DNA of 6,125 bases from DAITBA01 sp036824005. Its GTDB lineage: Bacteria > Pseudomonadota > Gammaproteobacteria > Burkholderiales > Rhodocyclaceae. The notes under the pieces were generated by a model, which did no database searches, was not told the DNA's origin, and was given only the letters and a program-made list of their open reading frames with translations. Every line of letters begins with the position of its first letter. Position 1 is the stretch's first letter. Below are positions 1-5,785 of this stretch, piece by piece. The stretch covers positions 1-6,125 of the forward strand of contig DAITBA010000045.1 in NCBI GenBank assembly GCA_036824005.1, in the 5' to 3' direction. A program made the position numbers and the translations under genes.

Positions 1-1217
1 TCGACCGGGAACAACTGATCCCACACGTCGTTGAGCCGTCCCATTGCCATTACCGTGGTGGCCTCATCGACCTGTCCGCCGTTGCGCTGAATGTGGCGAA
101 CCACCGAGGCAATGGATTCCGGGCTGGTCAGCACCGTGCGGATTTGGGCGACCACCGCTGCCTCGATCTCCGGTGCAGGCAGGCGCTCGTAGCTCTTGCC
201 CGGCGCGCCGAAGCGGCTTTCGGACTTGGACACGTAATAGTGATACTTGTGTCCCTTCTTGTTCGAGTAGGTCGGGTACATCCGCTCGCCCGATGGGGCG
301 TAGAGCAGGCCACGCAGCAAGGCGTCAGTACGTGACCGGATCTTGGTTTCCACCGACCGGGCATGGCCGCCCTTAGCCAGCACCGCGTGAACCTTATCCC
401 ACAGTTCCCGGTCGATGATCGGCGGATGCGCGCCGGGGTACCAGTTTCCCTTGTGCGATAGCTCGCCGAGATAGATGCGGTTGCGCAGCAGCTTGTGCAG
501 ATACTTCTTGTCGATGCGGGTGCCGCTGCGGGTCTGGCCCTCCTGTGTCGTCCAGGACTTGGTGGTGATGCCTTCGGCGGTCAAGTTGGCGGCGATCTGG
601 GTCGGCGAGCCGATGGTCAGCATTTCCTCGAAGATGCGGCGCACCACTGCCGCCTCGGCTTCGTTGATGACCAGTTGGCGGTTCACGACGTCGTAGCCGA
701 TGGATGGCACTCCACCCATCCACATTCCCTTGCGCTTGGCAGCCGCGATCTTGTCGCGGATACGCTCGCCGGTGACCTCGCGCTCGAACTGGGCAAAGGA
801 CAGAAGGACGTTCAGCATCAGCCGCCCCATCGGGGTGGTGGTGTTGAATTGCTGGGTGACCGATACGAAGGACACCTCGTTGCGTTCGAACACATCGACC
901 ATCTTGGAGAAGTCGGCAAGGCTGCGCGTCAGGCGGTCGATCTTGTAGACCACCACGATGTCGATCTGGCCTCGCTCGATGTCGGCCAGCAATCGCTTGA
1001 GGGCCGGGCGGTCGGTGTTGCCGCCGGAGAAGCCAGGGTCGTCGTAGTCGTCCGCGACCGAAATCCAGCCCTCGGTACGCTGGCTGGCGATGTACGCGTG
1101 GCCTGCCTCCTTCTGGGCATCGATGGAGTTGAATTCCTGATCGAGACGTTCGTCCGTGGATACCCGACAATAGACGGCACAGCGCTTGCGAGTTTTGGTG
1201 CTGGCGATTTCGTTCAT
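1..1217 (-). CDS. Large serine recombinase (site-specific integrase), C-terminus cut by left edge
   Basis: This is a site-specific recombinase that would integrate and excise the element by cutting DNA through a serine-phosphate bond. The frame is open for 405 codons to the window edge with no stop. The N-terminal resolvase domain spans about residues 12-155: YCRVSTD holds the likely nucleophile Ser20, and YKIDRLTRS (91-99) and the FAQFEREVTGERIR helix (141-154) are typical. A Recombinase domain follows (about 170-285). The region at 300-330 (LLRGLLYAPSGERM onward) aligns with the zinc-ribbon start of large serine recombinases but lacks the usual CxxC; the only cysteines seen are Cys13 and Cys17. 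The ATG at 1217 has AAGGGAGGTG just upstream and overlaps the DUF2924 stop as ATGA, which implies translational coupling. Family is sure; the att site and directionality partner are not visible. Confidence 0.95.
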   Translation of the reverse strand, partial: MNEIASTKTRKRCAVYCRVSTDERLDQEFNSIDAQKEAGHAYIASQRTEGWISVADDYDDPGFSGGNTDRPALKRLLADIERGQIDIVVVYKIDRLTRSLADFSKMVDVFERNEVSFVSVTQQFNTTTPMGRLMLNVLLSFAQFEREVTGERIRDKIAAAKRKGMWMGGVPSIGYDVVNRQLVINEAEAAVVRRIFEEMLTIGSPTQIAANLTAEGITTKSWTTQEGQTRSGTRIDKKYLHKLLRNRIYLGELSHKGNWYPGAHPPIIDRELWDKVHAVLAKGGHARSVETKIRSRTDALLRGLLYAPSGERMYPTYSNKKGHKYHYYVSKSESRFGAPGKSYERLPAPEIEAAVVAQIRTVLTSPESIASVVRHIQRNGGQVDEATTVMAMGRLNDVWDQLFPV

Positions 1218-1672
1218 CGCGCACCTCCCTTACCGAAACCGAAGAACAGCGGCCCGCTCCAGTGCTGGCCGGTGATGTGCCGGGCCACCGCCGTCAAGCT
1301 CTTGAAGGTGTGGCCCTCGTACTCGAAACGACCCTCGGCATTGACCGTAACCCGGTGCTCGCGCTCGCCCCATTCGCGCAGAATCACCGTGCCCGGCGCG
1401 AAATTGAATTCACGTGGCTTGGCGCGCAGTTTGATCTTGGAGTGCTTTGCGCCGATGGCTTCCAGCCGCTGCTTCGTCTCGGGGGCGAGGCCGCCGAAGG
1501 CTTCCTCCTGTAGCTTGTAGGCAATGCGCGACTCGACGTGGGTGCGATTCGGATAATCCGGGCGACGGGGAAAGTATCGATCCCATACCGGCCAAAGTTC
1601 GGCCATGGACATTTGGCTCAGGTCGGCAATTTGCCGGGCCACCGTTTGTTGCTTCGTCAGCGTGGCGTTCAT
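1214..1672 (-). CDS. DUF2924 family protein, recombinase-associated
   Basis: A 152-residue protein of the DUF2924 family, whose biochemical function is unknown to me but which is repeatedly found just before serine recombinase genes in proteobacterial prophages and islands. The N-terminal half is helical and charged, with MAELWPVWDRYF at 23-34 and RIAYKLQEEAFGGL at 49-62. The C-terminal half carries the family signature: a WGEREHRVTV strand (101-110), FEYEGHTFKSLTAVARHITG (116-135) and the HWSGPLFFGF end (137-146). The chosen ATG at 1672 has CAGGAGA about 7 nt upstream and overlaps the previous gene's stop as TGATG. Its own stop overlaps the recombinase ATG. A longer frame to 1891 exists, but that extension lies over the upstream small gene in another frame and lacks family resemblance. 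A role as accessory DNA-binding or recombination factor is inference from position. Confidence 0.9.
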   Translation of the reverse strand: MNATLTKQQTVARQIADLSQMSMAELWPVWDRYFPRRPDYPNRTHVESRIAYKLQEEAFGGLAPETKQRLEAIGAKHSKIKLRAKPREFNFAPGTVILREWGEREHRVTVNAEGRFEYEGHTFKSLTAVARHITGQHWSGPLFFGFGKGGAR

Positions 1673-1863
1673 CACAACTTCTCCTGTTGATAGGGGGTTG
1701 TATGAACGCGCTGGTCGGGCAGGAAGCCAAGTCCGACTTCTCTCTGTTTTGGATCCTTGCCGGCGAGCGTGCGGACGATGGCCACCGCAAGGATGGTGGT
1801 GATTTCGCCAGCACGGGCGCTGGCGGACATCTCCGAGGGTGATGCAAGTTCGAGGTTCTTCAT
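1672..1863 (-). CDS. Small hypothetical protein, first gene of the recombinase operon
   Basis: A 63-residue protein with no domain I can name. Residues 17-34 (ARAGEITTILAVAIVRTL) form a probable amphipathic helix. The tail at 44-63 (GLGFLPDQRVHTTPYQQEKL) is polar. Short proteins with an R-x-E-I-x-x-I-L-A helix of this kind are often encoded immediately ahead of DUF2924 genes, which supports it being real. The ATG at 1863 has GGAG 5 nt upstream; a TTG at 1884 in the same frame would add seven residues but is less likely. Its TGA overlaps the DUF2924 ATG (TGATG), so it is probably the lead cistron of a coupled three-gene operon. No membrane segment is convincing: the hydrophobic run ITTILAVAIV is only about ten residues. 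It could still be a leader peptide with no separate function. Confidence 0.62.
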   Translation of the reverse strand: MKNLELASPSEMSASARAGEITTILAVAIVRTLAGKDPKQREVGLGFLPDQRVHTTPYQQEKL

Positions 1864-1893
1864 GACGGCTCCGAGGAATTGCAACCGTCATGG

Positions 1894-1926
1894 ATAATAT
1901 GTCCTATCTTCTCGACTAGATGGCAA
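1894..1926 (-). promoter_or_regulatory. Possible promoter of the recombinase operon
   Basis: On the minus strand TATTAT (1899-1894) is a good -10 hexamer lying about 30 nt before the ATG at 1863. No good -35 sits 16-18 bp upstream of it. TTGCCA (1926-1921) is a good -35 hexamer, but it is 21 bp from TATTAT and 19 bp from the weaker CATATT (1901-1896). The promoter is therefore tentative and may need an activator. The spacer contains GTCGAGAA, which recurs in the divergent regulator promoter. Confidence 0.35.
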
Positions 1927-2062
1927 CGTAGGGTAATGGCGAGTAATCGGCCATCAATTTTCCGGGCAGGATTCCCAGGGGATAGCGATACCAGCCAATC
2001 TTGAGAGTAATTGCGCGTTGATAAAACAGTTGACGTGAATGGGCGAGTTCGATATTCTCGAC
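1909..2062. repeat. Repeated octamers TTCTCGAC and CAATTTTC in the divergent control region
   Basis: TTCTCGAC occurs at 1909-1916, in the spacer of the possible leftward promoter, and at 2055-2062, over the end of the rightward -10. The match extends to 10 of 12 bases (xATxTTCTCGAC). CAATTTTC occurs at 1955-1962 and again at 2069-2076, just past the span given here; the second copy is part of the inverted repeat CAATT-TTC-AATTG (2069-2081) between the promoter and the regulator start. A repressor binding these sites could control both directions. That reading is inference from position. Confidence 0.4.
2030..2058 (+). promoter_or_regulatory. Sigma70-type promoter of the XRE-ImmA genes
   Basis: TTGACG (2030-2035) and TATTCT (2053-2058) are separated by exactly 17 bp, a near-consensus housekeeping promoter. 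The start of transcription would be near 2065, giving a leader of about 27 nt before the ATG at 2092. TCGA half-sites flank the -10 (2049-2052 and 2058-2061), and a CAATT/AATTG inverted repeat lies just downstream at 2069-2081; both places suit a repressor. Confidence 0.72.
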
Positions 2063-2091
2063 GGTGACCAATTTTCAATTGCAAACCTTCA

Positions 2092-2370
2092 ATGGCATTC
2101 GGAGACTTCATCAGACAGAAACGGGAGGAAGCGGACATCCCCCTGAACGACTTCGCCCGGCGAATCGGTATCTCACCGGCGTACTGGTCGCGGATCGAAC
2201 GCAATATGGAAAAGCCGCCCAAGGATGACCTGATCACCAAGGCGGCCCAGGAACTGCACTTGGACTTGGACGAGGTCTTTGTGCAGGCCAACCGCCTACC
2301 GCCGGAGCTGCAGAAGAATCTCGGCGATGTTGTCCTGGCCTATCGGAAACGCCCGAAGATCGAGGGCTGA
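2092..2370 (+). CDS. XRE-family helix-turn-helix transcriptional regulator
   Basis: A 92-residue DNA-binding protein that probably represses its own promoter and perhaps the divergent recombinase operon. The Cro/CI-type helix-turn-helix covers about residues 5-62: FIRQKREEADIPLNDFARRIGIS forms the first helices and turn, SPAYWSRIER (28-37) is the recognition helix, and LITKAAQELHLDLDEVF (47-63) closes the fold. A short tail (64-92) ends in the basic YRKRPKIEG. The ATG at 2092 is the only usable start, because a stop lies in frame at 2065-2067 with no other start codon between. There is no Shine-Dalgarno sequence ahead of it, so translation is probably weak. The ImmA-type peptidase gene begins 2 bp after its stop. 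By analogy with ImmR/ImmA, the regulator may be the substrate or partner of that peptidase; this is inference. Confidence 0.92.
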   Translation: MAFGDFIRQKREEADIPLNDFARRIGISPAYWSRIERNMEKPPKDDLITKAAQELHLDLDEVFVQANRLPPELQKNLGDVVLAYRKRPKIEG

Positions 2371-2372
2371 GC

Positions 2373-3227
2373 ATGACGTCGCTCTCGGTTGCTTACCGCC
2401 ACTCCGGCCATTTCCGGCCGCACTTCCTCAAGAATCCGGCAATCGAGGAGACCGCGAGCGCGGTGCGCGCCCAACTGGTTGCAAAGGACGCAGACCGTTT
2501 GCCAATCTCGACCCTGCGCGAGATTTCCAGTCTCAATGTCAATGGTCTGTGCTTCGACTTGTGGGTCAGTCTCGATCACCCGGTCACCGACCATGAAACC
2601 GGAGAACAGGTGTGCGGCCTGTGCGAGTTCGATCCGGGGGCGGGCGAGGATGCGGTCTCACTGCTGGTATCACCAGTCGGCGAGGGCATGACGGAGGAAC
2701 TGGTGTTGAGCACCTTTGGCCACGAGCTCGGCCACGCCGTGTTCGACGCGCCAGGATGGATCGCGGATTCGAAAGTCGCCCCCGGGCTTTTCGATACGCC
2801 GGATCAACAGCAGCGAAAGGCCTACCGCACCACGACGCACGATATCGGACACCTGACGTCCCCAGGCGTGTCGCCTGCTCACGATGAGGGGCTGCTCGCC
2901 AGGATCGTCGAAGCCGAGCGAGAGAAAGAAAAGCGGATCGCGGAATTTCGCGCCAACGAATTCATGGGATCACTGCTGGTGCCCCGCCGACGGTTGGTCG
3001 AAGCTGTCATCGAGATGGCTCCGAAATATGACGTGACGCTGGTGGCATGCCCGGGCTTGCTGGAGGAGGATGCGCCAACAACTTTCACGGTCAAGACGGA
3101 CGGGCCTTTTGGCGATTTCGACCTCGAGAATTTGCAGAAGGCCATTGGGAAGCGCTTCGGTGTTCACGGTCGCTTCATCAAGGTCCGTATGGCGCGATAC
3201 GGTTTGCTGGCAGACGGTGCCAGTTGA
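2373..3227 (+). CDS. ImmA/IrrE family zinc metallopeptidase
   Basis: A 284-residue predicted cytoplasmic peptidase of the ImmA/IrrE (DUF955, M78-like) family, whose studied members cleave or inactivate a partner XRE repressor after DNA damage or another signal. The zinc motif is FGHELGHAVF (HELGH at 117-121), and EFRANEFMGSLLVPRR (191-206) matches the family's E-x-x-A-N-x-F-x-x-x-L-L-x-P segment, with Glu191 the likely third ligand. The stretch between these motifs is about 70 residues, longer than I expect, and contains a second HDIGH (156-160). The N-terminal 110 residues include CGLCEF (81-86). A C-terminal region (225-284) follows the catalytic part. The ATG lies 2 bp after the regulator stop with GAGGGC upstream, so the two are co-transcribed. 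As I recall, the RosmerTA defence pair has the same HTH plus ImmA-type layout; membership is untested. Confidence 0.93.
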   Translation: MTSLSVAYRHSGHFRPHFLKNPAIEETASAVRAQLVAKDADRLPISTLREISSLNVNGLCFDLWVSLDHPVTDHETGEQVCGLCEFDPGAGEDAVSLLVSPVGEGMTEELVLSTFGHELGHAVFDAPGWIADSKVAPGLFDTPDQQQRKAYRTTTHDIGHLTSPGVSPAHDEGLLARIVEAEREKEKRIAEFRANEFMGSLLVPRRRLVEAVIEMAPKYDVTLVACPGLLEEDAPTTFTVKTDGPFGDFDLENLQKAIGKRFGVHGRFIKVRMARYGLLADGAS

Positions 3228-3259
3228 CGTAGTTGTCCGGTGATCTCCGGGCGCAGGTT

Positions 3260-3283
3260 GCCGGCCACGAGCCGGCGTTTTTT
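3260..3283 (+). terminator. Rho-independent terminator after the XRE-ImmA pair
   Basis: A perfect 6-bp GCCGGC stem (3260-3265 with 3271-3276), a CACGA loop and then G plus six T residues (3278-3283) make a standard intrinsic terminator 33 nt after the ImmA stop. No clear promoter was found between it and the next gene at 3334, so it may act as a partial terminator or attenuator within one operon. Confidence 0.75.
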
Positions 3284-3293
3284 GAGCAGCAAT

Positions 3294-3318
3294 GTTGCGC
3301 GTTTGCGCAACGCGCAAC
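3294..3318. promoter_or_regulatory. 10-bp perfect dyad, likely operator or leader hairpin
   Basis: GTTGCGCGTT (3294-3303) and AACGCGCAAC (3309-3318) are perfect inverted repeats around TGCGC. The same bases can form an alternative hairpin, GTTGCGC (3294-3300) with GCGCAAC (3305-3311), since GCGCAAC is repeated in tandem at 3305-3318. No T-run follows, so it is not a terminator. The half-site TTGCGCGTT also occurs at 2011-2019, just before the -35 of the XRE promoter, which points to a shared regulator. It ends 4 nt before the Shine-Dalgarno of the 483-residue gene. Confidence 0.6.
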
Positions 3319-3333
3319 TCTGAAGGAGATGTA

Positions 3334-4785
3334 ATGGTAACGGTATCCGAACAGCAACAAGAATCGCAAGAAGAAAGCCAGAAGGCCAATTCGGGGGCGA
3401 CTGCCATTACGGCAAGTGACGGCGCAAAGCAGGCATCGGCCGACCACGGCCCTGATCTCCTGCCGGACATGGAGCATTTCGTCTGGCTGGCGCGCAAGAT
3501 CAAGAACATCCCATTGCTTCGTCGGTTGCTCAGAAACGAGGGGGTACATGTACCGGAAAAACTTGCCGAGAAGATGGAGAAGGCCAAAGGTGCCCTTCCT
3601 CCGACTGTGCGAAAGGCACTGTACCCGCTGGTTGGCGAAGCATCATCTGTGACGCGGCAAAGGCTGGAGCGGATTGCCGAGCGCATCGAGATCCTCGGCG
3701 ACGAGTATGGCAAGCAAGCCGTGCTGTCCCTGTTCGATGAGGGTGACGAGGCCGATGCAGCGGTGCTCGGCCGCCCCTGCGACCCCCATGGCCGTGCGCT
3801 CTATCTGTATCTCGAACAGGAATACCCGGAAAAGCATCGTCCGGGTGGCAGACGCTTCGACCACGCCGAGCGGGTCCAGGTGATGAACCGGCAATGGAGG
3901 AGTGAAGCGTATTCCAGTCATTACCGTGGCCCGCTGGGCCCGGCGCCGAAATTGGATGAGGCAATGCAGGAGCGCATCAAGGAGAGAATCCTGCTTCTGT
4001 ATCCAAACGCGCCCCGCGACGACGTCATCATCGAGCAATTCAGCCGCCGCGACCTGGGCCATGCGCACCGGCACGAAGAGGGTGATGACGATGATGCCGC
4101 GAAGGAGATTCTGGAAACCCTGACGGTGACTTTCAATGGTGCCGAAGTCCATTACCCGAAGGTCGAACATGGGGAGGAGGTTTCCCATGACGACCTGGCT
4201 GCGCTTTCGATCCGGTTTTCACGGGAGCCGGCCACCGGGGCGTTGAGCGTATTCAGTGATGATCGTGAGATTCGGCGCGACCTGGCCGCGATCTTTCGCG
4301 ATGTCGTGCTCGCGGCCGACGGCGCGATCGTGGACATGCCGATGCTGGAATTCGATCTCTCGGCCTTTGTCTCGCCGACCGTTCTGGCCAAGCTGGTCAG
4401 CGAGCGGATCGAGGGTATCGAGCGAATTGATATTCAGCATCTCAAGGTTGCCTGCCCTTCGCTTCGAAAAACCACCGATGAGGCGGGGGATCGGGAGATC
4501 GTCCAAGAACTGAAAAGCACGATGACCATCCAGCCCGATCGCCGCGATGATCGAGACATTTACGAGGTGGCTCGCCAGGACTATCGGAACCCCGACCTGT
4601 CTGTCTACCTGCCGGTGCAAACCAAGCTGGTGATGCGTATGGCCAAGCAGCGCCATCGCAAGGCGCACAACGTGGCCGTCCAAGTCACCGCTCCCAACGG
4701 TTTCAATGATCGCAGCAAGACCGAAGATGACCGCAAGCTGGTCATGGCCCAGTTGGAGAAACTCGGCATGGTGGTCAAGTTCTGA
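3334..4785 (+). CDS. Hypothetical protein, 483 residues, unrecognised
   Basis: I do not recognise this protein. It is long, intact and in the dominant codon style. The start at 3334 has AAGGAGA (3323-3329) well placed; an in-frame ATG at 3292 sits inside the dyad and has no such site. The N-terminus (1-40) is Q/E/S-rich and probably disordered. Residues 45-135 are helical and basic (WLARKIKNIPLLRRLLRNEG at 51-70, then two more charged helices). A His/Asp cluster, HAHRHEEGDDDD (243-254), looks like a linker or metal-binding patch. The C-terminal half (259-483) seems mixed alpha/beta, with repeated short strands and an IDIQHL segment (365-370). There is no signal peptide, membrane segment, Walker motif or obvious nuclease motif. 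It is translationally coupled to the next gene by TGATG, so the two probably work together, downstream of the XRE-ImmA pair. Confidence 0.88.
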   Translation: MVTVSEQQQESQEESQKANSGATAITASDGAKQASADHGPDLLPDMEHFVWLARKIKNIPLLRRLLRNEGVHVPEKLAEKMEKAKGALPPTVRKALYPLVGEASSVTRQRLERIAERIEILGDEYGKQAVLSLFDEGDEADAAVLGRPCDPHGRALYLYLEQEYPEKHRPGGRRFDHAERVQVMNRQWRSEAYSSHYRGPLGPAPKLDEAMQERIKERILLLYPNAPRDDVIIEQFSRRDLGHAHRHEEGDDDDAAKEILETLTVTFNGAEVHYPKVEHGEEVSHDDLAALSIRFSREPATGALSVFSDDREIRRDLAAIFRDVVLAADGAIVDMPMLEFDLSAFVSPTVLAKLVSERIEGIERIDIQHLKVACPSLRKTTDEAGDREIVQELKSTMTIQPDRRDDRDIYEVARQDYRNPDLSVYLPVQTKLVMRMAKQRHRKAHNVAVQVTAPNGFNDRSKTEDDRKLVMAQLEKLGMVVKF

Positions 4786-5735
4786 TGTCGAGTACGGGTG
4801 CCGCGCACCTCGCATTTCTGGCCATTCTGGAGCAGGCCGGCGATCTTGCAAAACCTGTCTGCGCCTTCCGGATGGGAAGGTGCGCAGATGATTTTGTGCA
4901 GCGTCGCTGGCTACGTCCGGCACATGCCTACCTCACGCGCCAGATGGTTTCGTTTCTGGACGGTGAGATCGAGGTCGAAGTCGAGATCGACGAGGATGCC
5001 GGGGTGTACCGTTACCGCAGCCCGCAGTGGCGCTCGCGCATCCTGGCGAGGCCGCTTTCGGAAATTGCGCTGTATGACTTTCGCGTCGATGCGTGGTTGC
5101 ACGACCTGGGAAAATGGATCGGGCTGGAAGATCCCTGCCCAAAGGACCAGACCCGCATCCCTGGCCACCTCTGGCACCTTGGTGATTTTCGTGTCTGCAA
5201 GACCACCGAACCTGCGCCTGTGTTGATCGCCAGACGCTTGCAGGTCGTCTCGCCCGAAACCCTGTCGTCGGTTCTCGCCGACCCGGCCTGGGGGCGACGC
5301 GGCGTCGTATTGACGCGCGAGTGGCCAGACCTTCCGCTGCCTGGCGTTCATGAGGTGCGGGCGTTTTCAGAGTTCATCGGGCCACAGGAAGGGAATGGCC
5401 AATTTGACTCGGCAGCTTTCGTCAGGGTTCTACGCAGTCTGACACCTCCGAGTGCATCCGATCAGCGGACGCAATACCTTGATGGCCAGGACCTTCTGCT
5501 CCCCCATTTCGAGACGGCTGTTCGCTTGTCACCCGCGCGGGCAAGGATCGTCAAGGCATCCTGGGGTACGGACGGCTATCCCTCACCTATCGTGACCTGG
5601 GCAGAGATCAAGATCGCCGCCCACTCCTCGTATCAATCCTTCGACGATGCATTCAAAGACTGCAGGGATATGGAGCGAGAGGACGTTTTCGACCTGATCG
5701 ACCACGGGAAATACCGCCTGCGGCGAACTCCATAA
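4785..5735 (+). CDS. Hypothetical protein, 316 residues, coupled to the 483-residue protein
   Basis: I do not recognise this protein. Its ATG (4785-4787) overlaps the preceding stop as TGATG, so it is probably made in fixed ratio with the 483-residue product. Visible parts: a helical N-terminus with a CAFRMGRC pair of cysteines (26-33); an acidic alternating segment EIEVEVEIDEDAG (61-73) followed by VYRYRS (74-79), likely a beta hairpin; a helix WLHDLGKWIGL (104-114) containing HDLGK; HLWHLGDFRV (128-137) and APVLIARRL (144-152); a strand RRGVVLTREW (171-180); and an acidic C-terminal stretch with DAFKDCRDMERED (288-300). There is no signal peptide or membrane helix. The HDLGK string resembles an HD phosphohydrolase signature, but the rest of that pattern is not clear. 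Cytoplasmic location is likely; function is unknown. Confidence 0.87.
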   Translation: MSSTGAAHLAFLAILEQAGDLAKPVCAFRMGRCADDFVQRRWLRPAHAYLTRQMVSFLDGEIEVEVEIDEDAGVYRYRSPQWRSRILARPLSEIALYDFRVDAWLHDLGKWIGLEDPCPKDQTRIPGHLWHLGDFRVCKTTEPAPVLIARRLQVVSPETLSSVLADPAWGRRGVVLTREWPDLPLPGVHEVRAFSEFIGPQEGNGQFDSAAFVRVLRSLTPPSASDQRTQYLDGQDLLLPHFETAVRLSPARARIVKASWGTDGYPSPIVTWAEIKIAAHSSYQSFDDAFKDCRDMEREDVFDLIDHGKYRLRRTP

Positions 5736-5779
5736 ATCTCCCATAGACGTCCCCGCACACTCCCCATAAATCCGTGCGG
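5730..5779. repeat. Direct repeat CCATAAATC and flanking CCGCAC/GTGCGG inverted repeat
   Basis: CCATAAATC occurs at 5730-5738, over the stop codon of the 316-residue gene, and again at 5764-5772. Both copies are preceded by ACTC. The second copy sits in the 15-nt loop of a 6-bp inverted repeat, CCGCAC (5753-5758) and GTGCGG (5774-5779). No T-run follows directly, so this is more likely a protein-binding site than a terminator. No convincing promoter was found in this 84-bp gap. Confidence 0.45.
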
Positions 5780-5785
5780 AAACTG

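Noticed and set aside
394..1224. Open minus-strand frame of 276 codons inside the recombinase
   Set aside because: It is out of frame with the clear serine recombinase translation, and its product is an Arg/His/Pro-rich low-complexity string typical of shadow frames in GC-rich DNA.
495..1520. Long plus-strand open frame of 341 codons
   Set aside because: It lies antisense to both the recombinase and DUF2924 genes, has no recognisable domain or good ribosome site, and crosses their junction.
1214..1891. Longer DUF2924 reading from an upstream ATG at 1891
   Set aside because: The extra 73 residues do not resemble the family and overlap the small gene in another frame; the ATG at 1672 has a proper ribosome site.
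1936..1954. ATGGC/GCCAT short inverted repeat in the divergent region
   Set aside because: Five-base arms with a 9-nt loop are expected by chance in a region of this size.
1860..2291. Minus-strand open frame across the divergent region and XRE gene
   Set aside because: It is antisense to the well-supported regulator and its promoter, and its product has no family resemblance.
3224..3252. TTGACG at the end of the ImmA gene as a promoter for the unknown genes
   Set aside because: The sequence 17 bp downstream is CCGGGC, which is not a -10, and the terminator would follow at once.
3292..3333. Upstream ATG adding 14 residues to the 483-residue protein
   Set aside because: It lies at the edge of the dyad with no Shine-Dalgarno, while the ATG at 3334 follows AAGGAGA at good spacing.
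2970..3713. Minus-strand open frame spanning the terminator and the end of the ImmA gene
   Set aside because: It is antisense to two supported genes, is Ser/Arg-rich, and has no domain.
4219..4923. Minus-strand open frame of 234 codons
   Set aside because: It is antisense to the coupled 483- and 316-residue genes, whose overlap and ribosome site support the plus strand instead.
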